A stretch of DNA of 12,579 bases from contig DASYSL010000140.1 in the NCBI GenBank assembly GCA_036003365.1, forward strand, positions 1 to 12,579, in the 5' to 3' direction. The position numbers and the translations under genes were made by a program. Of the stretch, positions 6,348-12,579 are shown one piece after another; within the stretch, counting starts at the first letter, position 1, and every line of letters starts with the position of its first letter. The notes beneath the pieces are model-generated. The model saw nothing but the letters and a program-made list of their open reading frames with translations. It searched no databases and had not been told where the DNA came from. The stretch comes from DASYSL01 sp036003365. GTDB taxonomy: Bacteria > Eisenbacteria > RBG-16-71-46 > DASYSL01.

Positions 6348-7867
6348 AACAACTCGTCTCGGCCGCGCTCTTGCTCGCGCTCGCGTGTTTGGCGCGCGCG
6401 CAGGAGGCGCCTGGAGTTCCGGAGGGCGGCAAGGGTTGGGCGCTGCCGGATCCGCGCGGAGCCGCCACACCTTCGTGGGCCAAGAGCGACCCGCAGCATC
6501 TCTCGCAGTATCTCGCGCTCGCTGACGGCATGCGCAAGCGGTCGCAATGGCTCGAGGCTGCCGGTCTCGCCCTCGTCTCGCGGCGTGATGTTCCGGCGAC
6601 CGCGCGCGACGCGGACAAGCTCCTCAAGGATGTCGTTCCGCACCTGTCGGCGGCGCAGGTCGCTTGCCTACAGGCGTGGCTAGGGCGCAGCTCGCAGCTC
6701 GAGGCGCGCTACGCCCGGGCCGCGCTGGAAGGCGGTCATGCTGCCGAGGCGCGGGTCCAAGCGCTCGTGACGCTGAGCCGCGACCCGTCCAACAAGGAAC
6801 TTCAGGATCTTCTCAAGCGCACCGGCGCTGCTCCGAGCGCGGACTCAATCCCTCTCGCCCCAGGAGCAGTACAGAGTGTCTTTCGCGTCTCGCTTCTCTC
6901 GCCACAGACAGGCGATTACGAGGCTTATGGTCGCTCGCTCCGCGCGGGGTTGGAAATCGCCGCTCAGGAATTCAATGCTCACGCCGCCACGCCGGTCCGG
7001 CTCGACATCCACGAAACTGCGGGCGAAGGCTGGCTTGCCGCGCGCGAGGGGAGAGCGGCGCTCGACGCCGGCGCCGGAGTCCTGGTCGGCGACGTGCTGA
7101 CCGTGCCAACGCTCGTGCTGGCCGGACTCGCCAATCAGACGGGCGTGCCGTTGCTCTCGCCCTCGGCGACGGATCCGATGGTGGGGGCGACGGGGCCGCT
7201 CGTGTTCCAGACCGGCGCGCCGCTCGAGGCGCAGGCGCGCACGCTGGCGGGCTATGCGGTGCGTAACGACAAGCGCAGAATCATCGCCGTGCCGGCGAAC
7301 CTGGATTCCGCATTTCTCGGCGCGTTCGAAGCCGAGGCCAAGCAGCTGGGGGCTTCGGTGGCCCGGGTTCCGGCATCGTCAGGCATGCGCGATTTCCGCG
7401 CGGTCGCCAACGAATTGAAGCGCGTGCGCGCCGACGCGGTGCTCTTACCGCTCGATCCGGAGCAAGGCGAGCTCTGGGTGGGCGGGCTCATGAAACAGGG
7501 CGTCTTCTTACCCTACCTGGCGACGGACGCGCTCGATCCTCAAGGCTTTCACCCTGAGACGCGCCGGCTTCTCGACGGCATGGTGGCGGTCAGCACGGAC
7601 TACGCGCTTCCCGAGCAGGCCTTCGCGCGCATCGACTCCTTGGCCCGCGCCGCATACGGCCTCGACGCCGATCGCTTCGTCCGTCGCGGCTATCTCACCG
7701 GCCAGCTGATCACCAAGACGATCGCGGCCGGAGCGGATTCGCCGGCTTCGTTCGCCGCCCTCGTGCGCCGGCGCGCCGGCCGTCTCGGATTCGTTCACTA
7801 CGAAGACGCGGAAGCCACGCTCCCCATCCTGACTGTCCGGCGCGGGCAGCTCGTCCGCGTGCACTGA
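6344..7867 (+). CDS. LpoA-like/type I periplasmic binding protein (Leu-Ile-Val family) with N-terminal helical region
   Basis: The product has a Sec-type signal, an alpha-helical, TPR-like region (about 45-155) and a type I periplasmic-binding fold (about 165-500). The second part shows RVSLLSP, AYGRSLRAGLEIAAQEFN, LLSPSATDP and VLLPLDPEQGELWVGGL blocks. This order resembles LpoA-type penicillin-binding-protein activators as well as branched-chain amino-acid binding proteins; no ABC permease or ATPase genes are nearby, which favours the first. I place the start at CTG 6344, overlapping the previous stop (CTGA), because it gives MKQLVSAALLLALACLARA, a full signal with a cleavage site before Gln-Glu. 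Starting at TTG 6371 would lose the basic end and most of the core. The ribosome site is weak. Start uncertain; length 507 or 498 aa. Confidence 0.82.
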   Translation: MKQLVSAALLLALACLARAQEAPGVPEGGKGWALPDPRGAATPSWAKSDPQHLSQYLALADGMRKRSQWLEAAGLALVSRRDVPATARDADKLLKDVVPHLSAAQVACLQAWLGRSSQLEARYARAALEGGHAAEARVQALVTLSRDPSNKELQDLLKRTGAAPSADSIPLAPGAVQSVFRVSLLSPQTGDYEAYGRSLRAGLEIAAQEFNAHAATPVRLDIHETAGEGWLAAREGRAALDAGAGVLVGDVLTVPTLVLAGLANQTGVPLLSPSATDPMVGATGPLVFQTGAPLEAQARTLAGYAVRNDKRRIIAVPANLDSAFLGAFEAEAKQLGASVARVPASSGMRDFRAVANELKRVRADAVLLPLDPEQGELWVGGLMKQGVFLPYLATDALDPQGFHPETRRLLDGMVAVSTDYALPEQAFARIDSLARAAYGLDADRFVRRGYLTGQLITKTIAAGADSPASFAALVRRRAGRLGFVHYEDAEATLPILTVRRGQLVRVH

Positions 7868-7869
7868 GC

Positions 7870-8454
7870 ATGCGACCCCTGCGCTATTCCATCAACGTCA
7901 CCTTGGATGGGTGCGTCGATCATCGGGAGGGGATCGCCGACGAAGAGTTGCATCGCCATGCGGCCGAGAACCTCGCCCGCGCCGATGCGCTGCTCTTCGG
8001 CAGGGTGACGTACGAAATGATGGAGGCGGCGTGGCGGCCAGGGCCAACCGGGGCCCGGCCCGAGTGGATGGAAGATTGGATGGAACCCTTCGCCCAAACG
8101 ATTGACGCCGCCAAGAAGTACGTCGTCTCGAGCACCCTGGATCGGGTCGATTGGAACGCGGAGCTTGTTCGCGGGGATCTGCGCCATGCGGTTCAGCAGC
8201 TCAAGCGCGAGCCGGGCAAGGGACTGCTGACGGGAGGCGTGACACTTCCGCAAGCGCTGGCGGAGCTGGGGTTGATCGATGAGTACGAGCTCATCGTGCA
8301 CCCCCGCATCGTGGGCCATGGCCCGACTCTGTTCGCGGGGCTGTCGAAGCGCCTCGATTTGAAGCTCGTGAGCCGCCTGGAGCTCGGCTCGGGGGCGGTA
8401 GCCATGCGATACGAGCTGAGAGGTAGGCCCGCTGCCCCCCAGGGGCAGTCCTAG
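7870..8454 (+). CDS. Dihydrofolate reductase family protein (RibD C-terminal domain)
   Basis: The 194-aa product is a stand-alone RibD-C/DHFR-like domain, an NADPH-dependent reductase fold. It has the N-terminal YSINVTLDGCVDHREG segment, the LLFGRVTYEMMEAAW block (about 41-55), and LLTGGVTLPQALAELGLIDEYELIVHPRIVGHG (about 118-150), which is typical of the family. The substrate is unknown; these proteins are rarely true folate or riboflavin enzymes. It starts 2 bp after the preceding stop without a visible ribosome site, so coupling is likely. The last codons (PAAPQGQS) are made by the first palindromic repeat at 8432-8448, suggesting that the repeat changed or extended the C terminus. Confidence 0.88.
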   Translation: MRPLRYSINVTLDGCVDHREGIADEELHRHAAENLARADALLFGRVTYEMMEAAWRPGPTGARPEWMEDWMEPFAQTIDAAKKYVVSSTLDRVDWNAELVRGDLRHAVQQLKREPGKGLLTGGVTLPQALAELGLIDEYELIVHPRIVGHGPTLFAGLSKRLDLKLVSRLELGSGAVAMRYELRGRPAAPQGQS

Positions 8455-8559
8455 CGAAAGAATCGACGCGCTGCCCCTGGGGGGCAATTACGAAAAGCGA
8501 CGCGAACTGCCCCTGGGGGCAGTGCAACACGGGGTGTCACCAGTGCCCCCGCGGGCAGT
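8432..8559. repeat. Array of four related GC-rich palindromes at about 36-39 bp spacing
   Basis: Four inverted repeats of the TGCCCC/GGGGCA type occur at 8432-8448, 8472-8486, 8506-8523 and 8542-8559, with centres roughly 39, 36 and 36 bp apart. The first two are exact reverse complements over 16 bases (CTGCCCCTGGGGGGCA), so they can also pair with each other as one long stem around a 22-nt loop. The third has perfect 8-bp arms with a TG centre. The fourth is a variant (TGCCC-CCGC-GGGCA). The first two spacers share CGAAA and CGACGCG, so the unit extends beyond the palindrome. No T-run follows any stem. Possible roles are a REP/BIME-like repeat family, transcript-end structure, or clustered operators. 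Confidence 0.75.
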
Positions 8560-8578
8560 CCCACCATTCCGGTCACAA

Positions 8579-8612
8579 TTGATTCTGTCGCAGTAAACGC
8601 GTAGCCTAGAAT
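8579..8612 (+). promoter_or_regulatory. Possible weak promoter for the adaptor-protease-sensor module
   Basis: The 8571-8610 stretch is AT-richer than its surroundings. TTGATT (8579-8584) could be a -35 with TAGCCT (8602-8607) 17 bp downstream; TAGAAT at 8607-8612 is a better -10 but lacks a good -35 at the right distance. If used, transcription would begin near 8615-8620, which rules out ATG 8611 and supports ATG 8656 as the gene start. Confidence 0.3.
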
Positions 8613-8655
8613 GGCTTCGGCGTTCCCGACTGCCTACCCGGAGAGCCCCTGCGCC

Positions 8656-9747
8656 ATGTTCCGTTTCCTCAGCCGTTACACGATTCTCTTTTCTTTGCTC
8701 GCCTTCGCCGGCTGCAGCCGCGTGGACGACGCCTCGCGCGCGCAAGCCTCCAACGATGTTTCGGCCACGGCGCGCGAGGGGACGCGCGCGGTCTCCGTCG
8801 TGGTCGTTCGTCCCGGGATGGATGCGGGCGACTCGCGCCGCACCGTGCTCGAGCCCTGGATCGATGCGCCGGTGGTGGCGCGCCACAAGGGAATCATCCG
8901 CCAGGTTCTGGTCATCGAGGGGCGGCGCGTTCCCAAAGGCGCGGTTCTGGCGCGGCTCGAAGACGATGAGTATCGCCTCGATCTCGAGCGCGCGAGCGCA
9001 CTCTCGAGCCAGGCCGACGCCGAAGCCGCGCGCGCGCGCAAGTCCGCCGCCGACAATTTGATCTCGCAGCACGAGCTGGAAGTGGCCGAAGCTCACGCCC
9101 GCGCCATGAGAGCCGACCGGGATCTCGCGCGGCTCGAGTGCGCGCGCTGTGAGATGCGGGCGCCGATCGCAGGCGTGGTGCGGTTGAGCCGCGCCGAGCC
9201 CGACGCCTTGGTCGATGAGGGCGAGATCCTCTTCCACGTGTCCGAGACGGCGCGCCTGCGCGCGAGCATCTATCTCAACGCGGCGGAGTTCACGCCGTGG
9301 GCAACCGGCGGCGCCCTGATCGCCCGCATCACGCCGCTCTCGACCGCCGCGGCACCGGCGCAAGCCGGCCACGTGCTGATCGCCAATCCGATCGCCGATC
9401 CGGTCACCGGCCTCCATCATGTGGAGATCGAAGTCGCGCCCGGCCCCGGGCTTGCCCCTGGCGCCGAAGTCCTGGTCGACCTCGCCGCCAGCAAGAAAGG
9501 CGGCGACAGCTCAACGCAGGCGGTCCTGCCGCGCGGCGCCTACCTCGAGCGCAACGGGAACGCGCTGGCGGTCTACCGGGTCGCCCAGGGCAGGGCCGAG
9601 AGGGTGGTGGTGCAGCTCGGCGACGCGCGTGCCGACGGCTTCCCCGTGCTCGCGGGGCTCGCGCCCGGTGATCTCGTGCTCGCCTCGGGCGAACTGCCGC
9701 CGGCCGCGGGCACGCCGGTCCAGGCCAAGCTCTCCTCGGTTCGCTGA
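8656..9747 (+). CDS. Lipoprotein periplasmic adaptor (RND/HlyD membrane-fusion family)
   Basis: The 363-aa product is a membrane-fusion protein of the RND efflux-adaptor type. ATG 8656 gives a lipoprotein signal, MFRFLSRYTILFSLLAFAGC, with Cys20 as the lipidation site; GGAGAG is at 8640-8645. An in-frame ATG at 8611 would add 15 residues that spoil this signal. The barrel-sandwich/lipoyl parts are visible as HKGIIRQVLVIEGRRVPKGAVLARL (about 77-101) and MRAPIAGVVRL (about 167-177), flanking a short alpha hairpin (102-160). A beta-barrel region follows, and the end resembles a membrane-proximal domain (VVVQLGDARADGFPVLAGLAPGDLVLASG). No RND pump or TolC gene is in the window. Its neighbour encodes a second lipoyl/HlyD-like domain, so the two may act together. 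Confidence 0.88.
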   Translation: MFRFLSRYTILFSLLAFAGCSRVDDASRAQASNDVSATAREGTRAVSVVVVRPGMDAGDSRRTVLEPWIDAPVVARHKGIIRQVLVIEGRRVPKGAVLARLEDDEYRLDLERASALSSQADAEAARARKSAADNLISQHELEVAEAHARAMRADRDLARLECARCEMRAPIAGVVRLSRAEPDALVDEGEILFHVSETARLRASIYLNAAEFTPWATGGALIARITPLSTAAAPAQAGHVLIANPIADPVTGLHHVEIEVAPGPGLAPGAEVLVDLAASKKGGDSSTQAVLPRGAYLERNGNALAVYRVAQGRAERVVVQLGDARADGFPVLAGLAPGDLVLASGELPPAAGTPVQAKLSSVR

Positions 9748-9758
9748 GGGGTCACCCC

Positions 9759-11852
9759 GTGTACGAGTCGGCCTGCCCACGTTTCCGCCAGGATCTCGTC
9801 GTCCGCCGCGTCGTCGAAGCGGGGGACGTGGGCTACACGATTCGCGATCCAATGACCGGCGATTACTACCGCCAGCATCCCATGACGCGCGAGCTGTGCC
9901 TTTTGCTCGACGGCGAGCGCACGCCCTCCCAGGTGCTGACCGAGATGGGGCGCCGCTACCCGCAGTATCGCTTCTCGAACGACTTTCTTGATGAAGCGCT
10001 CGAGTCGCTCCGGCGCATGAACTTCCTCGAGGACACGTTCAAGCGCAATCTGATGCTGATCGAGCGCGGGCGCGTCGAGCGGCGCGGGCTGCTCGAGCCC
10101 GAGTCACTCAAGAACGTGCTCAACATCCAGCTCGGCGTCGTCGATCCGTTGCCCACTTTCCAGCGCATCCATCCCTACGTGCGCTTTCTCTTCAACCGTA
10201 CCTACGTCGTGTTCGCGTGCGCGGTGTTCGCGCTCTCGCTGGCGCTGATCTACAACCAGCGCGAGCTCTTCGGGCACAACGCGGCGGCCATGTTCACGCT
10301 GCAGAACGCGACGCCGCTCCACTTGCTCATTCTCTATGTGACCCTCTTCTGCACGATCATGGCCCACGAGTTCGGCCATGGGCTGTGCTGCTATCACTAC
10401 GGGGGCGAGCCGCGCCGGATCGGCTTTTTGCTCATGTATTTCATGCCCGGCATGTTCTGCGATGTGTCGGACACGTACTTCTTCGAGAATCGCTGGCCGC
10501 GTGCCGCCACGGCGCTCGCCGGCACCTACGTGGAGATGCAGGTGTTCTCGCTCGCCACCTTCGTGTGGCTGCTCACCAACCCCGATCTCCTGATCCACGA
10601 CATCGCCTATCGCGTCATGCTGTTCGCCGGCATCTCGGGGTTCATCTTCAACATGAATCCGCTCATCAAGCTCGACGGCTATTACGTGCTCATGAGCTGG
10701 CTCGACATCCCCCGCCTGCGCGAGCGCTCGTTCGAGTGGGTGGGGGCGCGTTTCCGCTCGCTGTTCACGCGGGACACGAGCAAGGTGCCGCGGGCCACGC
10801 GCCGGGAGCGCCGCGTGTTCCTGATCTACGGCCTGGCCTCCATGGCCTACTCGATTCTCATCCTCACCGTCGTGCTGCGCTTCTTGCGCCACGTGTTCGT
10901 CAGCAACTTCCACGAGACCGGCGTGGTCATCTTCATGATCATCATGCTGGCGATGACCAAGCGTTACTGGGGCAAGGCGTGGAAGAGAGTGAAGCTCTTG
11001 GCCCTGGAGCGCTCCGGGTCCGCGCGCCGGCGCGTGGCGCTCACGCTGGGGGGAGCCGCGGCCGCCATCGCCCTCTTCGTGACCCCGCTGCCCTATCTGC
11101 CGCGCCACGAGGCAGCACTCGACGCCATGAACGCCGTCCCGGTGCGTGCCCCGGTGAGCGGCACGATCTCCGACGTGTTCGTGGCCGAGGGCAATCGTGT
11201 TCGCGAGGGCACCGTCCTGGTGCGCATCACGGGGGCCGAGAGGGAAGCCGAGCGCCAGGTGGCCGCTGCGAGTCTCGCGAACGCCACCATGGAGGAGCGC
11301 GAGCGGGCGCTTCAGGAGCGCAGCGGGCTCCCGGGCGAGATCGACGCCGCCATCGCGCGCAGCGGCCGCACCACCAGACATTCGAACGAGGCCTGGCTCT
11401 CCGCTCCCGGCGAAGGCCTGGTTCTCTCCGCGCGCACCGGCACGCTCTACGGGCGCACCGTGGCCATTGGAGACTCGGTCCTCCTCGTCGGTCGCATGGA
11501 TTCGCTCCGTGTCACGATTCCATTGAGTGAGCGCGAAGCTCAGGAGGCGGCCATTGGCCGGCGCGCCGAGCTGCGCCTCCTCGTCGATCCGGGCCGCGCA
11601 TATCGCTTCCGGATCGATGGCGTCGACCTGGCGCCCGAAAACGCGCGCTTCGACCGGGCGAACGCCACCGCGCTGGCCGGATCCGAAACATCGAGTCGCA
11701 CATTCCGAGCCTACGGCTCCATCGCCAATCCGGAGGGCCGGCTGCGTCCCGGCCTCTCCGGCATCGTGCGCATCGAGGCGCCTCCCCGGAGTCTCTTCGA
11801 TCGCCTGGCCCATCTCTACGCGCAGCTGGTGCGCGCGGACTTCTGGCTATGA
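9759..11852 (+). CDS. PqqD-like / M50 site-2 protease / HlyD-like fusion protein
   Basis: The 697-aa product joins three parts. Residues about 12-92 look like a PqqD/winged-helix domain (TIRDPMTGDYY, then LCLLLDGERTPSQVLTEM), the type used as a peptide-recognition element. Residues about 140-445 form a multi-pass M50 metalloprotease: HEFGH at 203-207 supplies two His zinc ligands and the catalytic Glu204, and NPLIKLDGYY (300-309) supplies the Asp306 ligand. Membrane segments fall near 145-165, 186-206, 255-275, 283-298, 353-375, 387-400 and 425-445. Residues about 460-675 carry a lipoyl/HlyD-like adaptor (VRAPVSGTISDVFVAEGNRVREGTVLV, LSAPGEGLVLSA). GTG 9759 follows the adaptor stop by 11 nt with GAGGGG at 9746-9751. 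Similar proteins occur in peptide-maturation and export loci. Substrate unknown. Confidence 0.9.
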   Translation: MYESACPRFRQDLVVRRVVEAGDVGYTIRDPMTGDYYRQHPMTRELCLLLDGERTPSQVLTEMGRRYPQYRFSNDFLDEALESLRRMNFLEDTFKRNLMLIERGRVERRGLLEPESLKNVLNIQLGVVDPLPTFQRIHPYVRFLFNRTYVVFACAVFALSLALIYNQRELFGHNAAAMFTLQNATPLHLLILYVTLFCTIMAHEFGHGLCCYHYGGEPRRIGFLLMYFMPGMFCDVSDTYFFENRWPRAATALAGTYVEMQVFSLATFVWLLTNPDLLIHDIAYRVMLFAGISGFIFNMNPLIKLDGYYVLMSWLDIPRLRERSFEWVGARFRSLFTRDTSKVPRATRRERRVFLIYGLASMAYSILILTVVLRFLRHVFVSNFHETGVVIFMIIMLAMTKRYWGKAWKRVKLLALERSGSARRRVALTLGGAAAAIALFVTPLPYLPRHEAALDAMNAVPVRAPVSGTISDVFVAEGNRVREGTVLVRITGAEREAERQVAAASLANATMEERERALQERSGLPGEIDAAIARSGRTTRHSNEAWLSAPGEGLVLSARTGTLYGRTVAIGDSVLLVGRMDSLRVTIPLSEREAQEAAIGRRAELRLLVDPGRAYRFRIDGVDLAPENARFDRANATALAGSETSSRTFRAYGSIANPEGRLRPGLSGIVRIEAPPRSLFDRLAHLYAQLVRADFWL

Positions 11853-12579
11853 CCGACCAAGGAATCGACCGCATTCGCGAAGAACGCGACCGCGCCTACT
11901 CGCAGCTCGCCGAGGTGACGAGCCGGCTCTTGTCCGTGAACGAAGCCTCCGAGCGCTTCGTTTCCTCCCATGAGGCCGAGGACATCGCGGTCGCGATGCT
12001 CCAGGTCTCTTCGCAATCGGTGGGGGCCAAGCGGGGCGCCGTCTTCCTCGCCGAAGGCGACGGCTCGTTCCACCTCCTGGCCCAGCTCGGATTCGGTCAG
12101 GCCGCCTTGCAGCTCGCCCATAGCCTCGCCGACATCGCGGTGCTGCAGCTCGTGGAGAACGAGGGCCGCTCGTTCGACGCCGCCGAAGCCAAAGCCGACG
12201 AAGCCTTCATGGAGTGGGCGGCGGGGGCGCGGGCCGAAGATCCGGAAGCTCTGGTCGAGCCTGCGCTCGATCTCTTCCTGCCTTTGGCTCTCGAGGGCCA
12301 CATCATCGGCGTGCTGGGACTGGGACGGAGGACTGACGGCGCCCGCTATACCGAGGAGGATCGTCTCTTCCTCGAGAACATGCTGACCCAGGGCGCTCTG
12401 GCCCTCGATCGCACGCTTCTCTTCGCCCAGAACCAGAACCGGCTTCGCGATCTCGACGCCCTCCTCAAGATCAGCCGCGAGCTGACCTCGACCCTCGACA
12501 TGGACGCCGTGCTCCTCACCGCGGTCAATACGACTTCGGCCATCGTCGAGCGACAGCGGGCGGTGCTCGCGCTGCTGGA
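11849..12579 (+). CDS. GAF-domain sensor protein (3' end beyond the window)
   Basis: The first 243 residues are present and the frame stays open to the window end. Residues about 1-40 are a charged helix. A GAF domain spans about 42-178 (EDIAVAMLQVSSQSVGAKRGAVFL, then LFLPLALEGHIIGVLGLGRR and YTEEDRLFLENMLTQGALAL). A short coiled linker (178-205) leads into what looks like a second GAF domain (ISRELTSTLDMDAVLLTAVN). The missing part could be an output domain (HisKA/ATPase, GGDEF, PP2C, sigma-54 activator), or a HlyD part as in some planctomycete fusions, so the output cannot be named. The ATG overlaps the upstream stop as ATGA, making co-expression with the protease fusion very likely. Confidence 0.85.
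   Translation, partial: MTDQGIDRIREERDRAYSQLAEVTSRLLSVNEASERFVSSHEAEDIAVAMLQVSSQSVGAKRGAVFLAEGDGSFHLLAQLGFGQAALQLAHSLADIAVLQLVENEGRSFDAAEAKADEAFMEWAAGARAEDPEALVEPALDLFLPLALEGHIIGVLGLGRRTDGARYTEEDRLFLENMLTQGALALDRTLLFAQNQNRLRDLDALLKISRELTSTLDMDAVLLTAVNTTSAIVERQRAVLALL

Noticed and set aside
8432..8559. CRISPR array
   Set aside because: The units are short palindromes of varying sequence, spacers are partly alike rather than unique, and no cas genes are nearby.
8611..8655. Upstream ATG start for the adaptor lipoprotein
   Set aside because: The extra 15 residues would disrupt a clean lipoprotein signal that begins at ATG 8656 with its own ribosome site.
10104..11813. 569-codon open frame on the minus strand
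   Set aside because: It is antisense to the M50 fusion gene, which has an intact zinc site and domain order. The minus frame is rich in Arg, His, Glu and Gly without recognisable motifs.

Overview
The window is GC-rich, compactly coded bacterial DNA, and every convincing gene lies on the + strand. GTG starts, stop/start overlaps, a lipoprotein membrane-fusion adaptor, a SurA-like periplasmic isomerase and an LpoA-like periplasmic protein point to a diderm (two-membrane) bacterium. It is probably an uncultivated high-GC lineage, something like Candidatus Eisenbacteria or a Gemmatimonadota/FCB relative. That placement is inference from style and gene content; no sequence comparison was possible.

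Region 1 (1-490) has no gene. Positions 1-104 are much less GC-rich (about 48%) than the rest and contain four inverted repeats, one an 18-bp perfect palindrome. A stretch near the edge resembles the 3' end of 23S rRNA but lacks its most conserved following segment. A strong hairpin (146-171) and a good sigma-70-type promoter (178-206) follow. The promoter leads into a roughly 280-nt leader rich in predicted stems, ending at the rplY Shine-Dalgarno.

Region 2 (491-4488) is the conserved translation cluster rplY-pth-rpsF-ssb-rpsR-(DUF2232 membrane protein)-rplI. Junctions are tight, including TAA|GTG and GTGA, so translational coupling is likely. SSB has an unusual tail without the usual acidic DIPF-like tip.

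Region 3 (4485-8454) continues the same direction with envelope and stress genes: a PpiC/SurA-type isomerase with C-terminal TPR-like repeats, a bifunctional-nuclease (DUF151) protein behind a hairpin that masks its ribosome site, an LpoA/Leu-Ile-Val-binding-like periplasmic protein that probably starts at CTG, and a RibD-C/DHFR-like reductase.

Region 4 (8432-8655) is a boundary. It holds four GC-rich palindromes related to TGCCCC-TGG-GGGCA, spaced about 36-39 bp, the first inside the last codons of the reductase gene, followed by a possible weak promoter.

Region 5 (8656-12579) is a coupled module: a lipoprotein RND/HlyD-type adaptor, a 697-aa fusion of a PqqD-like domain, an M50 (site-2 protease) membrane core and a HlyD-like periplasmic domain, and a GAF-domain sensor protein that runs off the window. 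A peptide-processing or export system with its own sensor is the most novel-looking content, but its substrate and pump are not visible here.
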